A stretch of 64,000 bases of DNA from JAHZFN01 sp965149945 (GTDB lineage: Bacteria > Bacillota > Dehalobacteriia > UBA4068 > UBA4997). The position numbers and the translations under genes were made by a program. Numbering within the stretch: the stretch's first letter is position 1; every line of letters begins with the position of its first letter. The notes beneath the pieces were generated by a model. That model was not told the origin of the DNA, did no database searches, and saw only the letters and a list, made by a program, of their open reading frames with translations. Of this stretch, positions 1 to 7,932 are shown piece by piece. Where the stretch lies: the NCBI GenBank assembly GCA_965149945.1, contig CBCTTQ010000004.1:1-64000 (forward strand), written 5' to 3'.

Positions 1-97
1 TATTATTATACGCTATTTCTCGTCAAAAATCAACCATTTGTTGTGACAGAGCCTTTCAAAAATTTGTTGTTCATGCCGCCAATAGAGAAAGAAAACA

Positions 98-126
98 TTG
101 TATCCCCAAAAAAAATTCGTTATAAT
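98..126 (+). promoter_or_regulatory. Predicted vegetative promoter for the two-component operon
   Basis: A -35 TTGTAT (98-103) and a -10 TATAAT (121-126) are separated by 17 bp. The first gene starts at 232, giving a leader of about 100 nt. Read by eye, not experimentally mapped. Confidence 0.6.
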
Positions 127-231
127 GGAATTGGGTTTTTATGTCTGAGTAAGACAGGTTTCCTAAACAATAGATGATAAAAGAATATCGGAAAAGACAG
201 AAAAATTTTTAAACAGAAAATAGGTGATTCG

Positions 232-909
232 ATGTATCATATTTTAATTGTAGATGACGAAGCGAAAATCAGAGAGTTGATTAAAAAATATGCTGTATTT
301 GAAGGGCATAAGGTGACGGAAGCTTCCAATGGGATGGAAGCGGTAGAAATTTGCCGTAAACAGGATTTTGATATCATTATCATGGATGTGATGATGCCGG
401 AATTGGATGGGTTTTCAGCCTGCCGGGAAATCCGCAAATTTAAGGATACGCCCATGTTGATGTTATCTGCCCGCGGAGAGGAATACGACAAAATTCATGG
501 GTTTGAAATCGGTATTGACGATTATGTAGTCAAACCTTTTTCGCCCAAAGAATTGATGATGCGTATTGACGCCATTGTGCGCCGGGCCGGCAACAAAACG
601 GAAGAAAATGAGGTGGTAGAAATCGGTGGTTTGAAAATTGATTTTACTGCTCGCATTGTGTCCATTGACGGCAAACAAATCGATATGTCGCCCAAAGAAT
701 ACGATCTTCTCTTTTACCTGGTAAAAAATCGCGGTAAAGCGCTGACCAGAGAGCAGATTTTGACGGAGGTTTGGGGGTACGATTATTACGGCGATGACCG
801 TACCTTGGATACGCATATCAAATTGATTCGAAAAGAATTGGGCGATTATGCCAAATATATTGTAACACTAAGAGGGGTAGGCTATCGTTTTGATGCGGAA
901 ACTGAGTAA
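232..909 (+). CDS. OmpR/PhoB-family response regulator
   Basis: This is a 225-residue DNA-binding response regulator, the cytoplasmic output half of a two-component system. The receiver domain (about 1-118) shows the acidic pair D8/D9, the phospho-acceptor D52 in MDVMMPELDG, S79 and K101 in VVKPF. The C-terminal winged-helix domain (about 128-222) has the OmpR-family segments SPKEYDLL and the ending LRGVGYRF. An AGGTGAT ribosome site precedes the ATG. Its stop overlaps the start of the sensor kinase gene downstream, so the two are translationally coupled. Its regulon cannot be told from the sequence. Confidence 0.93.
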   Translation: MYHILIVDDEAKIRELIKKYAVFEGHKVTEASNGMEAVEICRKQDFDIIIMDVMMPELDGFSACREIRKFKDTPMLMLSARGEEYDKIHGFEIGIDDYVVKPFSPKELMMRIDAIVRRAGNKTEENEVVEIGGLKIDFTARIVSIDGKQIDMSPKEYDLLFYLVKNRGKALTREQILTEVWGYDYYGDDRTLDTHIKLIRKELGDYAKYIVTLRGVGYRFDAETE

Positions 910-2512
910 ACTCGGAAGAGAGAATTACAGAAAACTGAATTACGACGGATTCGGCATTCGCTGGAAAATCTTTGGCTATTTCGCACTGTTTTGCGTGGTG
1001 ATGCTGTTGTTCCTTTGGTTGTTTCAGGTTGTTTTGCTGGATGATTTTTATAAAGGAATCAAAACTCGATCGGTTGCGGAAGCGGGCAGCCGCATTACCC
1101 GCGCCATCAATGAGGACACGGCTTCGTCCGATTCGGTGCAAGAAACGGTTTTGTCGGAATCCAGACGGTACGACATCTGTGTCATGGTCATCGACAGCGA
1201 TGGTTTGATCACCCAGACTGCGGAACATTCCCGTTATTGTATCATCCATAATCTTCCTTATACGGAGTTGTTGGGATTGGTTGAGTCTGCTTTGGGACAG
1301 GACGAAGCAGTCATTTACAAGTTTTATTATGATGCCCAGCGGGGGATGCTCATCGGGAAAAATGTAGAAGGCTTTTCCGGTTATAAAGACGAGGATGATG
1401 CTTATCGGCAGGCTTTCGGCGAAAACAGTGAATCCATTATTTATCTGAATGTGACTGAGGACTCCGAGGGCAAAGAATCCGCCATCTTGATTAACAGCAC
1501 CATTACGCCGGTGGACGCGACGGTACAGACGCTGCGTTGGCAGTTGATTGTGATTATGGTGATCATGTTAATTTTGGCGGTAGTTTTGGCGATGATTGTT
1601 TCCAGAGCCATCTCCGGTCCTATCATCAAAATCAGTAATTCCTCAAAGGAACTGGCGAAAGGAAATTATGGGATTGACTTTACCAGCAGAGGATTCCGAG
1701 AGATCAAAGAATTGGGCGAAAGTTTGAATTATGCCGCCCAAGAATTGGGAAAAACCGAAAAATTTCAACGAGAAATCATCGCCAACGTTTCTCATGATTT
1801 GAGGACGCCGTTGACGATGATCACCGGATATGCGGAGGTGATGCGGGATCTGCCGGGTGAAAACACGCCGGAAAACCTGCAGGTTATCATTGATGAGGCC
1901 AATCGGTTGACCACACTGGTCAACGACGCGCTGGATCTTTCTAAATTGCAAAGCGGCAACCAGGTGCTGGATATGAAAAAATATAATTTCACCAAGAGTG
2001 TGGAAGAAATTTTACAGCGCTTCGGTAAACTGAAGGCGGAGGAAGGATACAACATTTCCTTTGATTATGACCGTGAGGTTTTTGTTTGCGGAGATGAGGT
2101 GAAGCTTTCCCAGGTGGTTTATAATTTGATCATCAATGCGATCACCCATGCCGGCGAGGATCGAGAGGTGATTGTACGGCAACGGATTGTTGACCGCGAC
2201 CAGATCGGCGGTAAACGGGGCAAGGATCAAATGCTGGAGCCCAAGGCTGTGCGAATAGAGGTTATTGACCATGGGGAAGGTATTGAGCCGGAACATCTGA
2301 AAGACATCTGGCAGCGATATTATAAGGTAGATAAAACCCACAAGCGCGCTCAAATGGGAACCGGGCTGGGATTGTCCATTGTGCGCGGGGTATTGGAAAT
2401 GCACCATGCTCGTTATGGGGTAGAAAGTCAGCTGCATCACGGCAGCACCTTCTGGTTTGAATTGGATTTGTTTTTGGATTGGGATAAGGCTACCCGGCAT
2501 GTTTTGAAATAG
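893..2512 (+). CDS. Membrane sensor histidine kinase
   Basis: This is the sensor kinase partner of the preceding response regulator, about 539 residues. Order: membrane segment at about 27-50, extracytoplasmic sensor region to about 215, second membrane segment at about 216-240, HAMP linker, dimerisation/phosphoacceptor domain with H301 in NVSHDLRTPL, then the ATPase domain with N-box NLIINAITHA, G1 DHGEGIE and G2 GTGLGLSIV. The ATG at 893 lies inside the 3' end of the regulator gene, with GAGGGG just upstream; a TTG at 890 is an alternative start. The ligand is unknown. The architecture resembles Firmicute ResE/VicK-like kinases, but I cannot assign a specific system. Confidence 0.93.
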   Translation: MRKLSKLGRENYRKLNYDGFGIRWKIFGYFALFCVVMLLFLWLFQVVLLDDFYKGIKTRSVAEAGSRITRAINEDTASSDSVQETVLSESRRYDICVMVIDSDGLITQTAEHSRYCIIHNLPYTELLGLVESALGQDEAVIYKFYYDAQRGMLIGKNVEGFSGYKDEDDAYRQAFGENSESIIYLNVTEDSEGKESAILINSTITPVDATVQTLRWQLIVIMVIMLILAVVLAMIVSRAISGPIIKISNSSKELAKGNYGIDFTSRGFREIKELGESLNYAAQELGKTEKFQREIIANVSHDLRTPLTMITGYAEVMRDLPGENTPENLQVIIDEANRLTTLVNDALDLSKLQSGNQVLDMKKYNFTKSVEEILQRFGKLKAEEGYNISFDYDREVFVCGDEVKLSQVVYNLIINAITHAGEDREVIVRQRIVDRDQIGGKRGKDQMLEPKAVRIEVIDHGEGIEPEHLKDIWQRYYKVDKTHKRAQMGTGLGLSIVRGVLEMHHARYGVESQLHHGSTFWFELDLFLDWDKATRHVLK

Positions 2513-2545
2513 CTGCTCTATCAAAAAACAAAGGTCAGGAAGTTA

Positions 2546-2582
2546 TTCGCCCGCGGCAAAAGCCGCGGGCGAAAGTTTTTTT
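2546..2582 (+). terminator. Rho-independent terminator after the two-component operon
   Basis: A perfect 12-bp stem (2546-2557 with 2562-2573) closes an AAAA loop and is followed by AG and a run of T. Confidence 0.92.
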
Positions 2583-2708
2583 CGGAAGCAAGAGGGAACT
2601 TATTAATCGGAATTCCTTTGTTTTGGTTTCTTTTTGTTGCGGAATATGTTAGAATAACTATAACAGAACACGAAAAGACAGCACAAAGGAAACGGTGGGA
2701 AGGTTTTT

Positions 2709-2888
2709 ATGAGCGGCAGTGATCGTTGCGAAGAATGTGCGTACTATGATTATGATGAAATAGAAGGATATTATTATTGCACATTCGATTTGGATCAGGA
2801 CGAAATGGAGCGTTTTTTGCGGGGCAATACAGCCAGTTGTCCCTATTATCGGTTTTGTCCCGATTATTATTTGACCAGAAAACAATAA
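2709..2888 (+). CDS. Small cysteine-rich acidic protein (DUF6472-like)
   Basis: This 59-residue gene encodes a cysteine- and tyrosine-rich acidic protein. Visible are the N-terminal pair C7-x2-C10 followed by AYYDYDE, then C24, the acidic LDQDEMERF segment and C44PYYRFC50. This spacing matches what I remember of the small family DUF6472, common in clostridia and of unknown function. The cysteines suggest a metal site. A purine-rich GGTGGGAAGG lies before the ATG. It stands between a terminator and the hydrogenase locus with no clear operon partner. The family assignment is from memory and should be treated as probable. Confidence 0.7.
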   Translation: MSGSDRCEECAYYDYDEIEGYYYCTFDLDQDEMERFLRGNTASCPYYRFCPDYYLTRKQ

Positions 2889-3214
2889 TTCCTTGTCTGC
2901 TGCCTCGTCAGGATCAGTCGAAAACGAAGCGCGGCATACGCAAAGAGACAGGTTGTTCGATTGAAAAAGGCGCTGGAGAGATGTTTACGGAGCGATTCTT
3001 TTCATTGCTGTTTGGTCGAGGCGGGCTTTGATTCGGTTGTTTTGTGTTTTTGAGATTTTTCGGAATCCGCGAAAACGGCAGCGGGTATTTGAACTGTCGA
3101 GTTGGTAAAATTTTTTTCTGGAAAATCGTTTGTATTTGTTTTAAAATAAAAAAGCAATGGACACTGTTGCGGTGTGCACAGAAAACCCATGATTTTAAGC
3201 TCGGAGGTAGAAAA
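2889..3214. other. Gene-free stretch before the hydrogenase locus
   Basis: About 325 nt with no convincing gene. An open frame on the + strand runs into the DRTGG gene, but its upstream part lacks a ribosome site and family similarity. AT-rich DNA at about 3080-3165 probably carries the promoter, but I could not find a pair of -35/-10 boxes with good spacing. Confidence 0.5.
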
Positions 3215-3559
3215 ATGAAAATTAAAGAAATCGCGGCCCTGCTTGAAGCAACGCCCCTTTGCGGGACAGAGTGTTATGAGACGGAAGTGCTGAACGCGAA
3301 CAGCAGCGACATGATGAGTGATGTTTTGGCTTTTGTAAAAAATCAGTCGGTTTTGATTACAGGGTTGATGAATGTGCAGGTAGTGCGCACCGCGGAAATG
3401 ACCGATATGCGCTGTGTGGTCTTTGTCCGTGGAAAAGTTCCCGATGAAACCATTGTCTCATTGGCAAAGGAATCCGGCATTTGTATTCTTTCTACTGCTT
3501 ATAATATGTATGAAGCTTGCGGTATTCTCTATACCAATGGGTTGGGTTGTGAGGAGTGA
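3215..3559 (+). CDS. DRTGG-domain protein, first copy in hydrogenase locus
   Basis: This 114-residue protein consists of little more than a DRTGG-type domain, a small alpha/beta ligand-binding fold found next to CBS domains and in phosphotransacetylase N-termini. Visible are the start MKIKEIAALLEA, the ANSSDMMSDVLAF segment (an analogue of the family's usual DLMSDVLA stretch) and a C-terminal GICILSTAYNMYEACGIL. The ATG at 3215 has GGAGGT six bases upstream; longer in-frame starts have none. Only 4 nt separate it from the anti-sigma-type ATPase gene. A second DRTGG gene lies at 5580. Association of such proteins with [FeFe]-hydrogenase loci is known in clostridia, but the ligand is not. Confidence 0.82.
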   Translation: MKIKEIAALLEATPLCGTECYETEVLNANSSDMMSDVLAFVKNQSVLITGLMNVQVVRTAEMTDMRCVVFVRGKVPDETIVSLAKESGICILSTAYNMYEACGILYTNGLGCEE

Positions 3560-3563
3560 TTGT

Positions 3564-3992
3564 ATGCCCGCGTTAAATCTGCATTATGATATTGACGGAG
3601 AGAACTTTGTGGCGGCGGGAGAGGCCTCCGCGAAGATTAAAAAAATTCTGAAGACCATGGGATTTCCCAGTGAGGTGATTCGTCGAGTGGCGATCGCCAT
3701 GTACGAGGGAGAAATCAACACGGTGATTCACGGCGGCGGCGGCAGCGCTGATGTAGAAATCTCCGGCGATCGAATCAAAATGGTTCTTTCTGACCAAGGT
3801 CCCGGGATCCCCGATGTGGAAAAGGCCATGCAGTCCGGTTGGTCTACGGCTCCCGACAGCGTACGGGCATTGGGGTTTGGCGCCGGAATGGGATTGCCGA
3901 ATATGAAACGGTACACAGATGAAATGATTATTGATACAGAAGTCGGCAAAGGCACCACCATTACCATGATTGTGAATTTGTCGACAAAGTAG
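3564..3992 (+). CDS. Anti-sigma-factor-type serine kinase / ATPase
   Basis: This 142-residue single-domain GHKL ATPase resembles RsbW/SpoIIAB anti-sigma kinases. Seen are an N-box-like EGEINTVIHGG, the G1 box SDQGPGIPD and a G2 region LGFGAGMGLPNMKRYTD. No dimerisation/histidine domain is present, so it should bind a partner protein or phosphorylate serine rather than autophosphorylate. The ATG has GAGGAG at 3551-3556, inside the end of the preceding DRTGG gene, which indicates coupling. In this position it probably forms a signalling unit with the DRTGG proteins and the H-cluster protein that follow. The substrate is unknown. Confidence 0.85.
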   Translation: MPALNLHYDIDGENFVAAGEASAKIKKILKTMGFPSEVIRRVAIAMYEGEINTVIHGGGGSADVEISGDRIKMVLSDQGPGIPDVEKAMQSGWSTAPDSVRALGFGAGMGLPNMKRYTDEMIIDTEVGKGTTITMIVNLSTK

Positions 3993-4156
3993 TACCGACG
4001 GGTAGATCAAAATAACCGTCTCGGATGTCTCTTCAAGAAATCCGCCTGGCGAGGAACGTACCTATGATAAAGGCTATCGCTATATAGTAAATAATAGTAG
4101 GGTTTTCGGAGCGACAAAGTTTGCGTATGAAAAAGTATAAAAACGGGGGTGAGAAA

Positions 4157-5515
4157 GTGGAAAAGGAGATTAAAAAATCCGTAACGCTGGATAAGACCAA
4201 ATGTATTGGCTGCACCAACTGTATCCGGCATTGCCCCACAGGCGCCATCCGTGTGCGTGGCGGCAAAGCCAGCATTATCGAAAGTCGTTGTATTGACTGC
4301 GGGGAATGTATTCGCATTTGTTCGCAACATGCGAAAATTCCGATTTATGATGAAATGGAAAGCATTTTTGACGGGCGTTATAAGCATGTTGTGGCTTTGC
4401 CGGCGCCGTCTCTTTTCGCGCAGTTTAACAATTTGGATACACCGGAATATGTGATTGCCGGTTTATTGAAGCTGGGGTTTGATTCTGTTTTTGAAGTGGC
4501 GAAAGCGGCGGAGATTGTTTCTGATTATACCAGAAAATACATTAAGCGGGATGATGTGCCGAAACCGGTGATCAGCTCTGCCTGTCCTGCTGTTGTGCGT
4601 TTGATTCGGGTGCGGTTCCCGTCTTTGTGCGACCATGTGTTGCCGGTGTTGACACCGGTGGAATTGGCAGCCAAGCTGGCGAAACATGAAGTGATGAAAA
4701 AAACAGGCTTGAAAGCCCATGAGATTTGCTGTGCGTTTATTTCACCCTGCGCGGCGAAAAACACTGCCGCCAAAGCGCCGGTTTTCATTGATGACAGCGG
4801 CATTGACGCCGTCCTTTCCATGAACAAAGTTTATATGCAGCTGGTAAAGATCATGACCCGGGAGGACTTTGATGATATCAATCTGGAAAGCGGCATTATT
4901 GGTATCAGCTGGGCTATTACCGGCGGGGAAGCGTCCGCCTTGCTGAATGATAAGTATTTGGCGGCGGACGGCATTGAAAATGTCATCAATGTATTGGACG
5001 AAATTGAAAACAACGGTTTGGATTATTTGGATTTTGTGGAATTAAACGCTTGCACCGGCGGTTGTGTGGGCGGTGTGCTGACGGTGGTCAATCCTTTTGT
5101 CGCCAAGGCGCGTATTAAAAATCTGAGAAAGTTTATGCCCATTTCTAAAAATTTCTACGATGAGCAAAATCCCGTTCATGCCGGTATTCTGTCCGAAAAC
5201 CCGCTGGAACCGAAACCCTTTAAGACCTTGAGTGATGATCCTGTTACCGCTTTGGAAAAATGGATGGAAATTGAACGGATCGCTAAAAGTTTGCCCGGTT
5301 TTGACTGTGGCTCCTGTGGCGCTCCTACTTGCCAAACCCAGGCGGAAGATATTGTTTTGGGATATGGGCGGATCTCCGATTGCATTTTCTATTTGGATCG
5401 AGAAAAATCCGGATTATTGAAGGCACGGGTGCGCAGACGCAAGGTGAAAAAATCTCGAGAAAGCGCGAATCGGGAAAACCCCGACTCACCCGAAACAGAA
5501 AATTCGGCGGAGTAA
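4157..5515 (+). CDS. Regulatory-type [FeFe]-hydrogenase-like iron-sulfur protein
   Basis: This 452-residue protein has an N-terminal 2[4Fe-4S] ferredoxin domain (CIGCTNCIRHC, CIDCGECIRIC), an H-cluster domain and a C-terminal four-cysteine FeS domain (C384-x2-C387-x4-C392, then SDC). The H-cluster motifs are SSACPAV (C143), SPCAAK (C198) and ACTGGCVGG (C299, C303). The cysteine that relays protons in catalytic enzymes (TSCCP) is alanine here, as in the putative sensory group C enzymes. GTG 4157 is preferred because GGGGGTGA lies at the right spacing; ATG 4127 is an alternative. Neighbours are signalling proteins, so I infer a redox or H2 sensor rather than a bulk hydrogenase. The usual PAS domain of sensory hydrogenases is absent. 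Confidence 0.85.
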   Translation: MEKEIKKSVTLDKTKCIGCTNCIRHCPTGAIRVRGGKASIIESRCIDCGECIRICSQHAKIPIYDEMESIFDGRYKHVVALPAPSLFAQFNNLDTPEYVIAGLLKLGFDSVFEVAKAAEIVSDYTRKYIKRDDVPKPVISSACPAVVRLIRVRFPSLCDHVLPVLTPVELAAKLAKHEVMKKTGLKAHEICCAFISPCAAKNTAAKAPVFIDDSGIDAVLSMNKVYMQLVKIMTREDFDDINLESGIIGISWAITGGEASALLNDKYLAADGIENVINVLDEIENNGLDYLDFVELNACTGGCVGGVLTVVNPFVAKARIKNLRKFMPISKNFYDEQNPVHAGILSENPLEPKPFKTLSDDPVTALEKWMEIERIAKSLPGFDCGSCGAPTCQTQAEDIVLGYGRISDCIFYLDREKSGLLKARVRRRKVKKSRESANRENPDSPETENSAE

Positions 5516-5579
5516 AAAAAGGATATGACGACGCGCGAGACGCCGAACCCGTTTCGGCCTGCGGAAGGGAGGAAATGAA

Positions 5580-5918
5580 ATGAATGTAAGGGAATTCGCG
5601 GAATTCTCTCAGGCAGAGATTGTGACCTGTGCTGATGAAGCGGAGGAAAAAGAAATTACCGGCGGTTATAGCTGCGATTTGCTCAGTTATGTGATCGGTC
5701 GCTGCAAAGCCGGCAATGCTTGGATCACCATTATGACCAATGTGAATGTGGTGGCGGTAGCGATGCTGTCCGATGTGGCCTGTGTCATTGTGCCGGAAAG
5801 CAATGAAATCGAAGAAGAAACGCGAAATAAGGCAGAACTCCAGGGAGTCGTGATGCTGCGCACACCGCTCAACGCTTTTGAGGTTGCCGGCAAACTCCAT
5901 GAATTTTTGCGGCGATAG
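5580..5918 (+). CDS. DRTGG-domain protein, second copy in hydrogenase locus
   Basis: This 112-residue DRTGG-type domain protein is homologous in fold to the one at 3215 but clearly diverged. It keeps the central YSCDLLSYVIG segment (the position of the family's DLLS motif), the TNVNVVAVAMLSDVACVIVPE strand pattern and a C-terminal helix with TPLNAFEVAGKLHEFL. GGGAGG lies just before the ATG. The gene sits between the H-cluster protein and the PHP phosphoesterase. Two different DRTGG proteins flanking the ATPase and the iron-sulfur protein suggest a multi-part sensory complex, which is inference from neighbourhood only. Confidence 0.85.
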   Translation: MNVREFAEFSQAEIVTCADEAEEKEITGGYSCDLLSYVIGRCKAGNAWITIMTNVNVVAVAMLSDVACVIVPESNEIEEETRNKAELQGVVMLRTPLNAFEVAGKLHEFLRR

Positions 5919-5983
5919 CATGAGGATTCCTTTTGTAACGGGAGGATGAATGCCGAACGCCGTTTGACCGAGGTGTTACAGTT

Positions 5984-6706
5984 TTGAAGTTTTATTATGA
6001 TTTTCATATCCATTCTGCCTTGTCTCCCTGCGGAGATGAGGATATGACGCCCAATAATATTGTGAACATGGCCGCTCTCAAAGGGCTGGATATTATCGCG
6101 CTGACCGATCACAATTCCTCCGGCAATTGCGCCGCCGCCATGGAAGCCGCCAAAGGACTGCCGCTGATGGTACTGCCGGGAATGGAGCTTTGCACGGCGG
6201 AAGAGTGTCATATTGTTTGTTTGTTTCCCCATTTGTCGGAGTGTCTGTCTTTTGATGAATATGTTCGCGCCCGCTACGCGTCGGTAAAAAACAAGCCGGA
6301 TATTTTCGGCCGTCAGTTGCTCATGGACAGCGAGGATGAAATTGTGGGGGAAGAAGAGACGCTGCTGACTACTTCCACGGGAATCAGTGTGGACGAGGTG
6401 AGTGATTTAGTAGAAGGTTTCGGCGGCGCGGCGTTTCCCGCGCATATCGATCGGCCGTCTTACAGTGTATTGGCCATGCTGGGGTTTTTGGCGCCGGAGA
6501 TGGGGTTCCGTACGGCGGAACTTTCCAAACATTGTCAGTCGGTGGAAGAGTTGCTGCCGACGCACCCTTATCTGTCAGAGTATCGAATTGTGCGGAATTC
6601 CGACGCTCACTACCTGGGCGATATCGCGGAACGGGAAAATTGCTTAGAACTTGCAGAATTAACCGCGACGGGAGTCATTGAATGGCTACGAAATTATCAT
6701 AAGTAG
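5984..6706 (+). CDS. PHP-domain metal-dependent phosphoesterase
   Basis: This 240-residue protein has a complete PHP domain, a metal-dependent phosphoesterase fold related to histidinol phosphatase and the polymerase PHP module. Metal-ligand motifs are HIHSALSPCGDED near the N terminus, LTDHNSSGN, PGMELCTAEECHIVC, FPAHIDRPS and RNSDAHYLGD. The start is TTG 5984, chosen because GAGGTG lies 8 nt upstream and the HxH motif follows directly; the only nearby ATG terminates at once. PHP proteins often stand next to sensory [FeFe]-hydrogenase genes in clostridia, but the substrate is unknown. It is the last gene before the promoter of the catalytic hydrogenase operon. Confidence 0.88.
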   Translation: MKFYYDFHIHSALSPCGDEDMTPNNIVNMAALKGLDIIALTDHNSSGNCAAAMEAAKGLPLMVLPGMELCTAEECHIVCLFPHLSECLSFDEYVRARYASVKNKPDIFGRQLLMDSEDEIVGEEETLLTTSTGISVDEVSDLVEGFGGAAFPAHIDRPSYSVLAMLGFLAPEMGFRTAELSKHCQSVEELLPTHPYLSEYRIVRNSDAHYLGDIAERENCLELAELTATGVIEWLRNYHK

Positions 6707-6735
6707 ATAAATATTGTCAAAACATTGTTTTGATG

Positions 6736-6764
6736 TTGAAATTTTTTGTCAAAAAAGATATAAT
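6736..6764 (+). promoter_or_regulatory. Predicted strong promoter for hydCBA
   Basis: TTGAAA (6736-6741) and TATAAT (6759-6764) are separated by exactly 17 bp, placed about 70 nt upstream of the hydC start. It suggests the catalytic hydrogenase genes can be transcribed separately from the signalling genes upstream. Confidence 0.72.
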
Positions 6765-6835
6765 TGTTGTAGCTGTATACATAGGTGAAATTGGAACTGA
6801 TGCCATGTATCAAGAAAATAGGAGGATGAAAACGA

Positions 6836-7342
6836 ATGAGCGTAAAAAAACCAACTGACATTCCGTTCCATGGAACGAAAGAACAGGAAGCGCAATTGAA
6901 AGCGGTTATGGAAAAGTACAAAGGTACTGACGGCTTTTTGATGCCTGTTTTGCAACAAGCGCAGGATATTTACGGTTATCTGCCGTATGAAGTGCAGTTA
7001 ATGATTTCCGAGGAAATGGATGTCCCTCTGGCGGAAATCTACGGCGTCGCGACATTCTATACGCAGTTCAACTTATCTCCCAAAGGCAAATATGAAATTG
7101 GTGTCTGTATGGGTACTGCCTGCTATGTTAAAAACTCCGGCGGCGTATTGGATCGGTTGAAACTGGAACTGGGAATTGACGACGGCGGCTGCACACCTGA
7201 CGGTGTGTTCTCTTTGGACGCGACTCGTTGTCTGGGCTGCTGCGGCTTGGCTCCCGTTATGATGATCAACGATGATGTATTCGGTCGTTTGGTTCCCGAT
7301 GATATTCCCGGAATTTTGGCCAAATACAGAGAACAAGCCTAA
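6836..7342 (+). CDS. hydC: NADH-dependent [FeFe]-hydrogenase subunit C (NuoE-like)
   Basis: This 168-residue thioredoxin-like [2Fe-2S] protein is the NuoE/HydC subunit of a trimeric hydrogenase. The four cluster ligands are C91, C96, C132 and C136 (CMGTAC and CLGCC). The N-terminal helical bundle contains LPVLQQAQ-like and GYLP segments typical of NuoE. GGAGG lies 10 nt before the ATG. HydC passes electrons between the NADH/flavin subunit HydB and the hydrogenase subunit HydA in the cytoplasm. Two extra genes (7364 and 7933) lie between it and hydB, an arrangement known from clostridial hydrogenase loci. Confidence 0.92.
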   Translation: MSVKKPTDIPFHGTKEQEAQLKAVMEKYKGTDGFLMPVLQQAQDIYGYLPYEVQLMISEEMDVPLAEIYGVATFYTQFNLSPKGKYEIGVCMGTACYVKNSGGVLDRLKLELGIDDGGCTPDGVFSLDATRCLGCCGLAPVMMINDDVFGRLVPDDIPGILAKYREQA

Positions 7343-7363
7343 AGAAGACTGTACGAGATTATT

Positions 7364-7912
7364 ATGAAAGAACTTTCGCTGAATATCTTGGATATTGCAA
7401 AAAATTCGACCAAGGCAAACGCCGAAAAGGTGGAAATCCTTTTGGAAGAAGATACAAAAACCGGGTTTTTGACCATTACCATTAAGGACGACGGATGCGG
7501 CATGAGTCCGGAGTTTTTGGCAAAAGTAAGCGACCCGTTTACTACAACGCGCACTACCAGAAAGGTGGGTCTGGGTCTGCCCCTTTTTAAATTGGCGGCG
7601 GAACAGGCCGGAGGTAAATTTGAAATTCACTCGCGGCAAGGTGTAGGAACGACGGTGTCCGCTTCTTTTGGACTGGATAATATCGACCGTATGCCGGTGG
7701 GAGACCTGCCGGGGACTTTTGTCACATTGGTGCAGGGTGATCCTGAGGTGCGGTTTATTTTGACTTGCCGGGTGGATGACGAAGACTTTGTAGTAGATAC
7801 TGATGAGGTCAAAGAGATTCTGGAAGGGGTACCGATTACCAGTCCTCAGGTTCTGGTTTGGCTGAGTGGTTTTGTGTCTGAGAGTTTGAGCGAAATAGGG
7901 TTTCAAAATTAA
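7364..7912 (+). CDS. Stand-alone GHKL ATPase in the hydrogenase operon
   Basis: This 182-residue protein starts with a GHKL ATPase domain: N-box NILDIAKNSTKA, G1 IKDDGCGM and G2 RKVGLGLPLFK, then a TTVSASF strand. There is no receiver, HisKA or membrane segment. The C-terminal about 70 residues are acidic (VDDEDFVVDTDEVKE) and match no family I recognise. Related ATPases are conserved within clostridial hydrogenase operons. The ribosome site is weak, so translation may depend on hydC upstream. It may act as a protein kinase or ATP-sensing switch for the hydrogenase, but the role is not established. Confidence 0.85.
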   Translation: MKELSLNILDIAKNSTKANAEKVEILLEEDTKTGFLTITIKDDGCGMSPEFLAKVSDPFTTTRTTRKVGLGLPLFKLAAEQAGGKFEIHSRQGVGTTVSASFGLDNIDRMPVGDLPGTFVTLVQGDPEVRFILTCRVDDEDFVVDTDEVKEILEGVPITSPQVLVWLSGFVSESLSEIGFQN

Positions 7913-7932
7913 AAAGAAAGGAAATTCCGACT

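Noticed and set aside
3044..3214. N-terminal extension of the DRTGG protein
   Set aside because: The domain begins at the ATG at 3215 with a strong GGAGGT; the extension has no family similarity.
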